Notes under the pieces: generated by a model | What the model saw: the letters and a program-made list of their open reading frames with translations, nothing else | Told to the model about the DNA's origin: nothing | Databases searched by the model: none | In this document: in pieces, positions 25,038-34,272 of the stretch | Layout of the letters: every line of letters starts with the position of its first letter | Numbering within the stretch: position 1 is the stretch's first letter | Assembly (NCBI GenBank): GCA_013791885.1 | Contig: VMSZ01000034.1 | Coordinates: forward strand, 1-64,000 | Source of the DNA: Sulfurimonas sp. | GTDB taxonomy: Bacteria > Campylobacterota > Campylobacteria > Campylobacterales > Sulfurimonadaceae | Reading direction: 5' to 3' | Length of the DNA stretch: 64,000 nucleotides | Translations under genes and position numbers: made by a program

Positions 25038-26912
25038 TTACTGTTTTATACCTAAAAGTGTCTGCATCATCTGGTCAATTGTCGTAATAATTTTTGCAGC
25101 CGCACCATAAGATGTTTGATACTTAATAAGATTAGTCATCTCTTCATCTATACTGACTTTTGAAACGCCAAAATATTCCATCTGTGTTGCATTAAACTGT
25201 GTTGAGATTGTTTCATTTCTTGAATTTGCAGAGTTAGAGACCACACCCACTTCTGTTGCTACGATATCAAACATACCATAAGCAGTTGTTTCATATGTTT
25301 TATTTCCGATTTTAAAGTCAAATTTCTCAAACTGATGCTGCATAATTTGCAGGGCGATTGTGTTGTCACCAGATACTGGAGATGCTCCCGCTTTTATGAG
25401 AGTTGCGTTATCTTTATATTCATTTTTAATATTGATATTTTTGCCGCTGTTTCCATCAAAAAATCTATTAAGCCCCAATGCACCTGCAAAATTCGAACCT
25501 GATGAGAAACCCGCATCTTTTAAAACATCTTCTATTGCGAAGGTATATCCTTTTGATTCTGACAAAGGGTTAACAGCAAGCTCAAGAGTACTTTTACCAT
25601 CTTGAAAGCTCGCAAAATTAAAGTTTATAAAATCATCTATATCATCATTGCCGCTACTGTTTGCATTGTCATCTTGGTTCGCTTCTATCTGAGCTTTAAT
25701 AGAATTCACTCCGCTTGACATAGTCGTAGCAATGTCTATATTTATAGTTCTTGTTGCGACTTTATTGCCATCAATGTCATAAACTATAACATTAAAAGAA
25801 CCCTCTTTGATATTTAAAGGAGAATTTGACAATGGATTTGTTGCACTAAGACTTACATAATTTGATTGCATTTTAGTTGTAGCAGTTGATGCATAAAGAT
25901 TGTTGACAGACTCTATTAATGTACTAGCAAAAGCATCAAGACCTGAAAGTGCATTTTGAATGATTCCATCTGTCGGAACACCACTAGTAGTGTCAATAGT
26001 CCCGCCTCTCAAATCCAGGATTGCCCCAATTTTACCACTGGTAATTATTTCTTCCAGCGGAATGAGTGTACCGTCTTGTCTTTCATATGACAATTCATAA
26101 AAACCATTCGGATTATTGGTTTTAGTCGCATGTATCGGGTGATAGGTATTTCCATCTACAATGTTAAATCCATTAACACTCAGAGTATAACTTCCAGTTT
26201 TTGTGTTTGATGAACTGTCTATTTGAATATTTGATTGTAGCTGTCCAGAATTAACTTCTGCGCCGATAAGTCTTGCTAAACTTCTCTCAATTACATTTCT
26301 TTTATCTCTCAAATCATTCGCACTGTAAGCGCCGCCAGATTCCGCGGTATCGATTGCAATGTTAATACCTGCCAACTCTTTTGCCAGGGCATTTACTTCA
26401 TTTACGTTTACAATCATCTCTTCATTGACTTGCATTTGCAGGGATGATATCTGTGACTGACTTTGTCGTATGTGCTCAGAAAGTGTCTGTGTCTGTTTTG
26501 AGAGTGCCACTTTTATTGCATCATTGTCCGGATTATCAGCAAAATTTTGCCACATATTATAAAACTCTTGTAAATCCGCTTTTACTCCCACACCATCTAT
26601 TTCCGGGAAATAACTTGAAAGCTGATCTAGTGTTTTTTGTTCATAATCACTGTACTCTTTTGAAGATGAGATAGCTGTATATCTATCAAAAACAAAATTA
26701 TCAAAAACTCTTTTAATGTCTGTTACTTCGGTACCGTTTCCAACCTGCCCTGGTCTTGCAGTGATAGGCGTTGCAGCAGCTGTGATTACTCTTTGTCTCG
26801 TATAGCCTTCATTTTCTGCGTTTGCAATATTATGGCCGGTTGTGCTGATACCGACTTGCGCTGCGTTTAACGCACTGTAGCCGATACCTAAAGTATTAAA
26901 CATAGATGCCAT
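25038..26912 (-). CDS. flgK: Flagellar hook-associated protein 1
   Basis: FlgK forms the junction between hook and filament. The N-terminal 100 residues are typical: SALNAAQVGISTTGHNIANAENEGYTRQRV. The C-terminus has the matching amphipathic helix ending MTNLIKYQTSYGAAAKIITTIDQMMQTLLGIK. The 624-residue length is normal and the middle is the variable domain. It starts 2 bases after the flgN-like gene, within the flgM-flgN-flgK unit headed by a sigma-28 promoter, so expression late in assembly is expected. Confidence 0.95.
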   Translation of the reverse strand: MASMFNTLGIGYSALNAAQVGISTTGHNIANAENEGYTRQRVITAAATPITARPGQVGNGTEVTDIKRVFDNFVFDRYTAISSSKEYSDYEQKTLDQLSSYFPEIDGVGVKADLQEFYNMWQNFADNPDNDAIKVALSKQTQTLSEHIRQSQSQISSLQMQVNEEMIVNVNEVNALAKELAGINIAIDTAESGGAYSANDLRDKRNVIERSLARLIGAEVNSGQLQSNIQIDSSSNTKTGSYTLSVNGFNIVDGNTYHPIHATKTNNPNGFYELSYERQDGTLIPLEEIITSGKIGAILDLRGGTIDTTSGVPTDGIIQNALSGLDAFASTLIESVNNLYASTATTKMQSNYVSLSATNPLSNSPLNIKEGSFNVIVYDIDGNKVATRTINIDIATTMSSGVNSIKAQIEANQDDNANSSGNDDIDDFINFNFASFQDGKSTLELAVNPLSESKGYTFAIEDVLKDAGFSSGSNFAGALGLNRFFDGNSGKNINIKNEYKDNATLIKAGASPVSGDNTIALQIMQHQFEKFDFKIGNKTYETTAYGMFDIVATEVGVVSNSANSRNETISTQFNATQMEYFGVSKVSIDEEMTNLIKYQTSYGAAAKIITTIDQMMQTLLGIKQ

Positions 26913-26914
26913 TA

Positions 26915-27343
26915 CTAAACCCTTACTTCCAAGATAGAAGGATCTTTTGATGCAACTTTATGATAACCCTGCATTTCGGTAGGAACCAATCTTTCTAAAA
27001 ATGTGTTATATAAATTACTTACTGTCAAAACCAATTTTGCATAATGCTTGTTTTCTTCTCTGAGGTTTGAAAGTTCTGCCCTTAATTGACTCAAGAACTC
27101 ATGTTGCTCTTCGTCGAGTAACTGAGGCAAATCTTTTTGGGGGTTTGTAGTCATGAGTGTTGATATTTCATGGTCTATCATCGCTTTTTTATTTTCAAAA
27201 CTTTTAAGCTTCTCTTCTTTTAGAGAGAGTCTGGAGAACTGTTCATCATTCTTCGCCTCTTTTATATCTCTTATGTCCGATTGCGTAATCTTGATTAGGT
27301 CCCTTAAATCTCTAAGAGCCCCTTGTAAATGATGAGACAACAT
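26915..27343 (-). CDS. flgN: FlgN-like flagellar export chaperone
   Basis: This is a 142-residue all-helical, coiled-coil-rich protein, with long charged helices around 8-60 and 75-115. Sequence identity to FlgN is low in this phylum, so the call rests on size, helical character and place between flgM and flgK, the usual position of the FlgK/FlgL chaperone. It ends 2 bases before flgK. Alternative: a generic coiled-coil flagellar protein. Confidence 0.7.
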   Translation of the reverse strand: MLSHHLQGALRDLRDLIKITQSDIRDIKEAKNDEQFSRLSLKEEKLKSFENKKAMIDHEISTLMTTNPQKDLPQLLDEEQHEFLSQLRAELSNLREENKHYAKLVLTVSNLYNTFLERLVPTEMQGYHKVASKDPSILEVRV

Positions 27344-27369
27344 ATCTAACTCCTCTATTATTTTAAAAA

Positions 27370-27579
27370 CTACAGCAACTCTTGCGCAATTTTTTCAGAT
27401 AAAGCCTGCAAATCAACCTTGTACTCTCCAGAGTTAATCGCTTCTTTTATTTTTTCTATCTTACTCGTGTCACCCTGCTTGGAAACATTCGTACCACCCG
27501 TTCCTTTCGCATCTTTTGTTTCACCAAAAGCGGCTGCATGCGCACTGCGAAGAGCCGAACTATTTGCCTGTGAAATCAT
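27370..27579 (-). CDS. flgM: Anti-sigma-28 factor FlgM
   Basis: This small protein of 69 residues binds FliA and is exported once the hook is complete. The C-terminal half KIEKIKEAINSGEYKVDLQALSEKIAQELL is the conserved sigma-binding part; the N-terminal half is low-complexity and disordered, as expected. A good sigma-28 promoter lies 42-68 bases upstream, giving the usual feedback loop in which FliA drives its own inhibitor. Confidence 0.9.
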   Translation of the reverse strand: MISQANSSALRSAHAAAFGETKDAKGTGGTNVSKQGDTSKIEKIKEAINSGEYKVDLQALSEKIAQELL

Positions 27580-27620
27580 CTTCTATCCTTTTTATATCTT
27601 CAATATTTTACTATGCAGCT

Positions 27621-27647
27621 ATATCGACATAAAAAGTAAATATCTTA
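27621..27647 (-). promoter_or_regulatory. Sigma-28 promoter of flgM-flgN-flgK
   Basis: Read on the minus strand: TAAGAT (27642-27647), a 15-base spacer, then CGATAT (27621-27626). This matches the Campylobacterota FliA consensus of TAAAGT-like, N15, CGATA. It lies 42 bases upstream of flgM. Confidence 0.7.
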
Positions 27648-27652
27648 GCTTT

Positions 27653-27961
27653 TTATGATTTTTGACTTAAATAATCATAAAGCATTTGTGAAAAACCAAA
27701 GCTGCCTGCACTGGCTTTAGAGAGCTCTTCACGGAACATAGACTTATATATTTTGTCACCAGGATCATTCTGCTGTGAAAAAAGATTTTTCTCATCTTTT
27801 GAAGACTCATCCAAGAGCATCTTGACTATGACCGATTCAAAAGCATCTGTCTGCGCACGAAGCTCAGCATCTTCTGCTTTTGGATCAATCTTAGGTACTG
27901 CATGCTGCTGTGCAACTTGTTGCATTTGCGCATTGATAGCGTTTAATCCTAAATAACTCAT
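27653..27961 (-). CDS. flgJ: Rod-binding protein FlgJ, short form
   Basis: The 102-residue protein matches only the N-terminal rod-binding domain of enteric FlgJ: AELRAQTDAFESVIVKMLLDE and YKSMFREELSKASAGSFGFSQMLYDYL. The C-terminal muramidase is absent, as is common outside the Gammaproteobacteria, so a separate peptidoglycan hydrolase must open the wall. It starts exactly at the flgI stop (1-base overlap), so both are in one operon. Confidence 0.9.
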   Translation of the reverse strand: MSYLGLNAINAQMQQVAQQHAVPKIDPKAEDAELRAQTDAFESVIVKMLLDESSKDEKNLFSQQNDPGDKIYKSMFREELSKASAGSFGFSQMLYDYLSQKS

Positions 27962-29007
27962 TATATAACCTCCAACTCAGCTGAGATACTTCCGGCACTT
28001 TTCATGGCCTGCAAAATAGCTATGACGTCTTTTGGCGTAGCTCCCAGTTTTTGCAAAGAACGAACAAGATTAGCAACTGTCGTTGTTCCTTCTTTAGTAT
28101 ATATTTCATTTTCATTCAAACCGATAACCAAGTTTTCATCTATAATAACCGCGCCAGCAGGTTTTGCTGGTGTAGCCTGTTCGTTGATTTTTATGGTGAT
28201 ATCCCCATGTGTCAAAATAATTGGCTTGACTTCTATACCGATACCCGCAACAATAGTTCCCGTTCTCTCATTGATGACTATTTTATTCTTAGAGTTATAA
28301 TCCATATCAATCTCTTGGACTTCTGCCAAAAACTCTATCATAGATTTATTTTCAGGTCTTTTGAGTTTAATTGTTCTTGGATCCATAGCAACGGCAACCT
28401 GTGTACTGTAAAACGTGTTTACCGCTTTTTGAATAGCTACGGAGTTTTTAAAGTTTGATTCTTTAAGCGAGAGTGTTGCATATTCCTGGTGATATAAATC
28501 AATACTGATTTCTCTTTCCACAATACCGCCGGCATAGACCATTCCCACAGTAGGATGTGATTCGCTGCCTGCACCTTTTTCATTTCTGCCGCCAATACTT
28601 ACAGAACCTTGAGCAAGTGCGTAGATTTTTCCATCCACCCCTTTAAGAGGTGTCATAAGCAGTGTTCCGCCTTCGAGAGATTTTGCATCCCCGATGGAAG
28701 AAACTACGATATCAAACTGGTCACCTTGTCTCGCGAATGGTTTAAGAGTTGCTGTTACAACAACAGCGGCAACGTTTTTGGATTTGATATCTATTGAATT
28801 CATATCTATATTCATAGATTTAAGCATATTCGCAATAGATTGGAGGGTAAATTTTGAAGTTGTTCCATCCCCTGTTTTTTTAAGACCTACGACTAGAGAA
28901 TAACCGATAATCTGATTCTCACGAACCCCGACTATATTAGCTACATCATTAATTTTAGTGGCAAAAAGAGTTGAGACGAAAAGTAGAAAAAGTATAAATG
29001 TTTTCAT
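27961..29007 (-). CDS. flgI: Flagellar P-ring protein FlgI
   Basis: This is the periplasmic bushing protein of the flagellar rod. A signal peptide (MKTFILFLLFVSTLFA) is followed by TKINDVANIVGVRENQIIGYSLVVGLKKTGDGT, the family signature. RTGTIVAGIGIEVKPIILTHGDITI and NLVRSLQKLGATPKDVIAILQAMKSAGSISAELEVI close the 348-residue protein at normal length. flgJ follows directly. Confidence 0.95.
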   Translation of the reverse strand: MKTFILFLLFVSTLFATKINDVANIVGVRENQIIGYSLVVGLKKTGDGTTSKFTLQSIANMLKSMNIDMNSIDIKSKNVAAVVVTATLKPFARQGDQFDIVVSSIGDAKSLEGGTLLMTPLKGVDGKIYALAQGSVSIGGRNEKGAGSESHPTVGMVYAGGIVEREISIDLYHQEYATLSLKESNFKNSVAIQKAVNTFYSTQVAVAMDPRTIKLKRPENKSMIEFLAEVQEIDMDYNSKNKIVINERTGTIVAGIGIEVKPIILTHGDITIKINEQATPAKPAGAVIIDENLVIGLNENEIYTKEGTTTVANLVRSLQKLGATPKDVIAILQAMKSAGSISAELEVI

Positions 29008-29051
29008 TAACCATCCTTAGATGATTAAATCTAGCAATAGTTATTCCATGT

Positions 29052-29642
29052 CTACTCTGCTTTTAGGTAGGTGAGGCTTGTGTTTCCAAATTTTTTAGAT
29101 TTTACTTGCGTGAAGCTTCCAATATTTTGAGGTATTTCCAAGCCTGTCATATGTTCTATGATGATGAGTTTTACGTTTTCTTTTGGAAGTGAAGCAATCA
29201 TTGCAATCATTTTTTCATAAATATCTTCCATTCCCTCACGTATGCTAAAAGGCGGGTCAATATAAAAATATGCATTTGATTTTGCTTTTTGCAGTGTTTT
29301 CACAACTGCGTTTATGTTTGTAAAACTGTCTCCGGCCAGAACCGTACAGGCATTTGGGTCTGTCTGAGCAATATTTTCTTTAAGAACTTTCAGCGCATCA
29401 CGGTCCTGTTCCATAAAAATAATACTTTTTGCCCCACGGCTCAGTGCTTCGAGACCGATAGAGCCGCTTCCCGAAAAAACTTCTACAAAAGTAGAATCTA
29501 TTATTTCAAACTGAAGAGTGTTAAAAAAAGATTCCAAAACGATGGACTTCGAACTTCTGGTTGTTGTCTTTGAAGGAAGTTTGAGGACTCTGCCTTTAAA
29601 CTTTCCGGAGATTATTTTTTTGCTTATCGGCTTACTTTTCAT
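29052..29642 (-). CDS. rsmD: 16S rRNA (guanine-966-N2)-methyltransferase
   Basis: RsmD methylates G966 of 16S rRNA in the small subunit. The 196-residue protein has the N-terminal ISGKFKGRVLKLP, the SAM-binding FVEVFSGSGSIGLEALSRGA, and the catalytic FYIDPPF motif. It overlaps the preceding small gene by 11 bases, so the two are co-transcribed. The flagellar gene flgI follows 44 bases later on the same strand. Confidence 0.93.
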   Translation of the reverse strand: MKSKPISKKIISGKFKGRVLKLPSKTTTRSSKSIVLESFFNTLQFEIIDSTFVEVFSGSGSIGLEALSRGAKSIIFMEQDRDALKVLKENIAQTDPNACTVLAGDSFTNINAVVKTLQKAKSNAYFYIDPPFSIREGMEDIYEKMIAMIASLPKENVKLIIIEHMTGLEIPQNIGSFTQVKSKKFGNTSLTYLKAE

Positions 29643-30006
29643 AAAATGCCTTGATTGCGTTTATGATGTTGTGCTGATACTCTTTTGTCAAAAGTTCTAT
29701 TCTGCGTTCCAAAATATCAAAATTAACAGGCTCATCTTTTTCTATCGGCTCTTTTTCTGCAACTCTATCCGAATAACCCATAGACTCATATTTATTTTCA
29801 AGTGCAAGTATGAGTTGGGATTTTGAGAACGGTTTTTTCAAATCAGCTTTCTCACTCCCTGCAATATAGAAGCATTTTTCATCATTAAGGCACTCCGTAT
29901 CTCTGACTACGATGTCACAATGCTTAACGGAACTCAGAAATCTTGCTAAAAAAATCTCTAGAGATTTTTGTAATAATGGTGATTGACATTCAACAGCTAT
30001 CTTCAT
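29632..30006 (-). CDS. Conserved protein of unknown function upstream of rsmD
   Basis: A 124-residue protein beginning MKIAVECQSPLLQKSLEIFLARFL. The first 60 residues look like an alternating strand-helix domain resembling a receiver-like or Rossmann-type half (VVRDTE, CFYIAGSEKADLKKPFSKSQL), although the phosphorylation aspartate pattern is not convincing. The C-terminal half is charged and helical. Overlap with rsmD suggests an operon. No function assigned. Confidence 0.65.
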   Translation of the reverse strand: MKIAVECQSPLLQKSLEIFLARFLSSVKHCDIVVRDTECLNDEKCFYIAGSEKADLKKPFSKSQLILALENKYESMGYSDRVAEKEPIEKDEPVNFDILERRIELLTKEYQHNIINAIKAFYEK

Positions 30007-30094
30007 CCATCTCCTTTTAAGTGTGACATTATACTACACTCGCTTTAGATATGTAAAAATGATTTTATTTTCCATTGTTAAATACATATTTATG

Positions 30095-30100
30095 TATAAT
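30095..30100 (+). promoter_or_regulatory. Promoter -10 box for the CheX-like gene
   Basis: TATAAT preceded by TATG at 45 bases before the ATG at 30145, in a very A/T-rich region. TTGTTA at 30075-30080 is the nearest -35 candidate, with a short 14-base spacer. Confidence 0.5.
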
Positions 30101-30144
30101 TTTACAAAAATAAACTATATGTTTTAAAATGAAAGTGATTCTAA

Positions 30145-31188
30145 ATGTTTGGTATTCAAAAAGAAATTTTAACCTTTAGCTACAATGGAGTTATTCAAGA
30201 AAACAAAAATATTTTTCTCCTCAAATCTATTACTGATCAGCTAAAAAATTTCACGCATACAAAACCAAAAGGAATAGTAATCTCTTTAAACGGCATAGAA
30301 TATAATGAAGATTTTAATAGCTTGTCTCTTTTGATAAAGCAGATAAGCTTACTATCCAAAAAAGTAGATACTTCCATCAGTTTCATTGATTACAATCTGT
30401 CTTTATATAAAATTTTAAAAACATTAACTAAAAACACAAGTTTGAAACTTTTTAAAAACAACAGTGCAGCAAGATTGTTCTTGGATGCAAAATCCTTTAA
30501 AGAAGGCATACAAGTCTTAGTTTATGACGAAGATTTGCAAAACAGCCAAAAACTTTCCCAAGAGTTGTCATATTACGGATACTCGGTGACTTTGGCTAAA
30601 AATTTAACAGATTTTCAGCAATTCAACAGTGAGAAAAGACATGATGTGGTGGTCACGCACAGTACACTCAACTTAAGTTTATCTTCTTCAAATCCGCAAA
30701 AAAAAGCTCTGTCTCTTTCAAAAAATCTTATTGCAAACCTTCCTGTCTTTATGGATACCGCAGTAGAAACTCTCATCTCTTTTACGGGCTTAGATGCTCA
30801 GAAATCAGCACACAGTATTAAAAGCTTCGATGTAAGTTTAACAAGTAACATTATATGCAGCGTCATGCGTTTTAGCGGAGATTTGAAAGGCTCATTTGTA
30901 CTTGTATTTCCAAAAGGAATTGCCATAACAGCAATTGAATCTATCCTTGGTGAAACAGTCGAAGGAGACGATATGGAGACTATTATGGATGGAGTAAGCG
31001 AATTTTGTAATATTATTACAGGGAATATTAAAACAGTCCTCTCAGATAAGGATATAAAAGTTGTTTTCAACTTGCCAAAAACTTTCACTTCATTACAATC
31101 AACTCTTGAGAACATTGGTGAGGAGAGCGGTATTTGGATCGATATGCAACTCAATGGAAATCCATTTTACATGTTTATTACAAAATAA
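30145..31188 (+). CDS. CheX-like chemotaxis phosphatase with N-terminal STAS/receiver-like domains
   Basis: The 347-residue protein is modular. Residues 1-115 look like a STAS-type domain (GIVISLNGIEYNEDFNSLSLLIKQI). Residues about 118-165 look like a short receiver-type fold (IQVLVYDEDLQNSQKLSQEL). Residues about 190-347 are a CheX domain, with the ExxN motif as E286 and N289 in SEFCNIITGN, the residues that hydrolyse CheY-phosphate in CheX. It is likely a signal-terminating phosphatase in chemotaxis. It is transcribed alone and convergent with the exonuclease gene. Confidence 0.82.
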   Translation: MFGIQKEILTFSYNGVIQENKNIFLLKSITDQLKNFTHTKPKGIVISLNGIEYNEDFNSLSLLIKQISLLSKKVDTSISFIDYNLSLYKILKTLTKNTSLKLFKNNSAARLFLDAKSFKEGIQVLVYDEDLQNSQKLSQELSYYGYSVTLAKNLTDFQQFNSEKRHDVVVTHSTLNLSLSSSNPQKKALSLSKNLIANLPVFMDTAVETLISFTGLDAQKSAHSIKSFDVSLTSNIICSVMRFSGDLKGSFVLVFPKGIAITAIESILGETVEGDDMETIMDGVSEFCNIITGNIKTVLSDKDIKVVFNLPKTFTSLQSTLENIGEESGIWIDMQLNGNPFYMFITK

Positions 31189-31208
31189 AGCTGGAGAGCT
31201 TTACTGCA

Positions 31209-31234
31209 AAATAGAGTCCTTTTTTTCTCTATTT
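31209..31234. terminator. Terminator between convergent genes
   Basis: AAATAGAG (31209-31216) and CTCTATTT (31227-31234) form a perfect 8-bp stem around a T-rich loop. It spans the gap between the CheX-like gene and the exonuclease stop, which lies in the right arm. Confidence 0.5.
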
Positions 31235-31919
31235 AGGAGAGATGATGCATTATGCTGTAATGCAGGTCTTCATCCAAATCACTGATATTTGACAACATCC
31301 ATTCCAGATAACTTCTCTCACTCAGAGCAATCTCTTCAATGTATCTGCCTGCATATTTGCCAAATTCCAATTTTTCTAAAAGCACTTTTTTAAAACTCAG
31401 TTCACACATCTTCTCATGAGAGGCAAAATCAAGCAGATATTCATACAAATATTTTACGACTTTGGCATCTCCAAGAGCATTATGCGCAACAAGGGTCTCT
31501 TCTTCCTTTTTGTAAAGCTGCAACTCATAACGTAACACCTGAAGAGAGAAGAATTCACACTCGGGTATGAGATGCTTCGTGGCTCTGAGCGTATCTAGAA
31601 TCTGCCCTTTCCATTCCAAACCTGATGCACTTAGTTTTTTCAAATCAAATTTTATATTGTGGGCTATAAGTGTTGCGTTTATATTGTTGTATTCTTGTAA
31701 AAATTTATAGGACTCACAAGATTTAAAGTCCACTTTATCTTTTATCATTTCATTGGTAATATGATGGATGCTTGAGGCTTTAGGAGGAATTTTCTTGCCT
31801 TCATTGAGAAGTTCATAAAGTATATTTTGCACACCATTTTCAACTGCTATAAGTGCAATTGAGCATATTTTGTCTGCGTCCTCAAGACCGGTGGTCTCCA
31901 AATCTAAAAAAATCAGCAT
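31233..31919 (-). CDS. DnaQ-type 3'-5' exonuclease
   Basis: A DEDD-family exonuclease of 228 residues. FLDLETTGL gives D6 and E8 (ExoI motif); AHNIKFDLKKL is the ExoII motif; HNALGDAKVVKYL is the ExoIII motif with its histidine and aspartate. The C-terminal part, FGKYAGRYIEEIALSERSYLEWML, is a DUF3820-type extension also found in exodeoxyribonuclease X-like proteins. It is a candidate DNA proofreading or repair exonuclease. It overlaps the next upstream gene by 7 bases, forming a three-gene unit. Confidence 0.87.
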   Translation of the reverse strand: MLIFLDLETTGLEDADKICSIALIAVENGVQNILYELLNEGKKIPPKASSIHHITNEMIKDKVDFKSCESYKFLQEYNNINATLIAHNIKFDLKKLSASGLEWKGQILDTLRATKHLIPECEFFSLQVLRYELQLYKKEEETLVAHNALGDAKVVKYLYEYLLDFASHEKMCELSFKKVLLEKLEFGKYAGRYIEEIALSERSYLEWMLSNISDLDEDLHYSIMHHLS

Positions 31920-32452
31920 TGTTTGATTTTCACTCTTTTACATCTGTTTGCTAAAACCACAAAAGAAAAGTAGCCTGAGAGTAAAATAAATCCAAAGAGC
32001 CAGCTAATATTAAACCACTCGAAAACGCCGCCAAAATCACTGAATACATAGGTAAAAGCAAGTGCGAATACCATCTGTGCGGCGACCATCCAGATAATGA
32101 GCATAAACCATTTTCGCCACACTCCTACCAAATCACCATACCCTATCTCTTGAAGAGCTTCTTTTTCATTACAGCCGTAGAGCTTGAGTTCATATCCGGC
32201 TATGCAAATATTAAATATATATTTTATGCTTCTAAAAAGTGCCAGTAAAAGGGTCAAACTCCAGGCTATGGGAAACCAAAACTTTGTTATCTGCATTAAA
32301 GCACCGATAATTTCACCGCTCAGCACTGGCGAACCCTGAGTTATATAGATATAAAGAGTAATTAGCGCAGATAAAAGTAATGCTAAAAGAAGTGAACAAA
32401 GAGAGACTCTTGCAGCCCATCTAAGCCACAGAAGAAGATAAAATTTATACAT
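31913..32452 (-). CDS. Four-helix membrane protein of unknown function
   Basis: This 179-residue inner-membrane protein has hydrophobic helices near 15-36, 55-75, 113-135 and 147-168. The loop between helices 2 and 3 (ELKLYGCNEKEALQEIGYGDL) is polar. Cysteines occur at the loop and near the C-terminus without a metal-site pattern. It overlaps both neighbours by 7-8 bases. I do not recognise the family. Confidence 0.7.
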   Translation of the reverse strand: MYKFYLLLWLRWAARVSLCSLLLALLLSALITLYIYITQGSPVLSGEIIGALMQITKFWFPIAWSLTLLLALFRSIKYIFNICIAGYELKLYGCNEKEALQEIGYGDLVGVWRKWFMLIIWMVAAQMVFALAFTYVFSDFGGVFEWFNISWLFGFILLSGYFSFVVLANRCKRVKIKQC

Positions 32453-32876
32453 GGGGAACTTTAAAATTTTCTAGTATGCCGTAGTAATGCTCCAAAGTTA
32501 TAAAGCTTTTTTCAAAACGAAAACGTATGATAAATTCAACGATTTTATTCTTTAAATCCACATCTACACTTTGTGCCCGCCCAAAATACCCGAGAGAGAT
32601 ATTTTTACTCTTTACAAGCGCTTCTTTATCATACGAAATTGCTAGGATCTGTAAATATTTTCCCTCTTTCACTTCGCCAAGATTTTCACTCAGCAAAGAA
32701 GCGCCAGAGAGATTGATTGCCTTGAATTCAAAGAGCTCTTCAAAGGTTTCTACCTTTTTGTCTATGGCCAAATCTTTAAATAAGAGTTCTAAAATTTTCA
32801 GATTCTCTTTTCTGGCTGTTTCATAACCGGAGATTTTATTTGTTAGGTTTTTTAATCTGTCTAAGGCTGAACTCAT
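32445..32876 (-). CDS. Conserved protein of unknown function
   Basis: The ATG at 32876 is preceded by AAGGAAAT and gives 143 residues; the frame could extend to 32960 without a ribosome site. The N-terminal 45 residues are helical and charged (DRLKNLTNKISGYETARKENLKIL), the rest mixed. No motif is recognised. It is first of the unit with the membrane protein and the exonuclease, and divergent from murA. Confidence 0.7.
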   Translation of the reverse strand: MSSALDRLKNLTNKISGYETARKENLKILELLFKDLAIDKKVETFEELFEFKAINLSGASLLSENLGEVKEGKYLQILAISYDKEALVKSKNISLGYFGRAQSVDVDLKNKIVEFIIRFRFEKSFITLEHYYGILENFKVPHV

Positions 32877-32991
32877 GCATATTTCCTTTGCCAAAAGTAT
32901 ATCAAAAAATTTGCTTCCTTGTTTATTATCTTTGGCATAGGTTTCATAGGATATAATCACAATTAAATTTTATAACTAAACAGAGAGATTA

Positions 32992-34257
32992 ATGGATTAT
33001 TTAAAAATAAAGAGTACCCCAAGTTTAAGTGGAACAATAAAAATTTCTGGTGCAAAAAACGCATCTCTTCCTCTCATTGCTATGACAATCTTAGCAAAAA
33101 ACAATGTTATTATTAAAAATCTTCCCCATGTAGCGGACATAAGAACTCTGCTGAAACTATTATCTAATCTCGGAGCAGTCTGCGAATTTACAGATGACAG
33201 TGTTAATGTAGACACTTCAACTCTGACAGAGACAAAAGCAACCTATGACATCGTCAAAACGATGCGCGCTTCTATCCTTGTACTTGGTCCTATTTTAGCA
33301 AGATTTGGACACTGTGAAGTTTCTCTTCCAGGCGGATGTGCTATAGGTCAACGCCCAATTGACCTGCACTTGAAAGCTCTTGAGCAAATGGGTGCAAAAA
33401 TCGATATAAACGCAGGTTACGTTCAAGCAACTGCCCCCGATGGTCTTAAAGGCTGCAATATAATTTTTGACAAAATCACTGTAACAGGAACCGCAAATAT
33501 TGTCATGGCAGCAGCTCTTGCTCATGGAACTACTGTTATTACAAACGCAGCCAGAGAGCCGGAAGTTGTACAACTGTGTGAAGTGCTAAACGCAAGCGGC
33601 GTAAAAATAGAAGGTATCGGTTCAGCTATTCTTACCGTTCACGGAACTTCAGGAGAGCTTATCAACATTGATGAATTTTCAGTTATTCCTGACCGTATTG
33701 AAGCTGGGACATACCTTTGTGCAGCAGCAATTACAAAAACTGAGCTTACACTGACAGATGCCGAACCTAAGCACCTCGGCTCTGTTTTAGCTAAACTTGA
33801 AGAGATGGGCTGTACTTTTACCCTTACTCACGACACTATCACACTTCACCCGACTCAAAATCTTAAACCTGTAAAAATTGTAACTCAAGAGTACCCTGCG
33901 TTTCCAACAGATATGCAGGCACAATTTTTAGCTCTTGCAACTCAGGCAGATGGAACTTCTATCATCGAAGAGAGACTATTTGAAAATAGATTTATGCATG
34001 TGAGTGAACTCCAACGTATGGGTGCGAACATTACGCTCAATGGCCACACTGCAACGGTAAGCGGTAAGTGTAAACTTAGCGGAACAGACGTTATGGCTAC
34101 AGATCTTCGAGCTTCTAGCGCTTTGGTTTTGGCTGGTTTGGTCGCTGAGGGAGAGACGAATGTACACCGTATTTACCACCTCGACCGCGGATACGATTCA
34201 CTGGAGAAAAAACTTCAAAATGTCGGAGCCAACATAGAGAGACTCAAAGAGAAATAA
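32992..34257 (+). CDS. murA: UDP-N-acetylglucosamine 1-carboxyvinyltransferase
   Basis: MurA catalyses the first committed step of peptidoglycan synthesis, transferring enolpyruvate to UDP-GlcNAc in the cytoplasm. The active-site loop [14 protein letters not shown] contains C116, the residue attacked by fosfomycin. [13 protein letters not shown] and [16 protein letters not shown] are family signatures. Length (421) is normal. AGAGAG precedes the ATG. It has its own promoter region in the 115 bases shared with the divergent gene. Confidence 0.96.
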   Translation: MDYLKIKSTPSLSGTIKISGAKNASLPLIAMTILAKNNVIIKNLPHVADIRTLLKLLSNLGAVCEFTDDSVNVDTSTLTETKATYDIVKTMRASILVLGPILARFGHCEVSLPGGCAIGQRPIDLHLKALEQMGAKIDINAGYVQATAPDGLKGCNIIFDKITVTGTANIVMAAALAHGTTVITNAAREPEVVQLCEVLNASGVKIEGIGSAILTVHGTSGELINIDEFSVIPDRIEAGTYLCAAAITKTELTLTDAEPKHLGSVLAKLEEMGCTFTLTHDTITLHPTQNLKPVKIVTQEYPAFPTDMQAQFLALATQADGTSIIEERLFENRFMHVSELQRMGANITLNGHTATVSGKCKLSGTDVMATDLRASSALVLAGLVAEGETNVHRIYHLDRGYDSLEKKLQNVGANIERLKEK

Positions 34258-34272
34258 TATTTAGCGCAAAGC

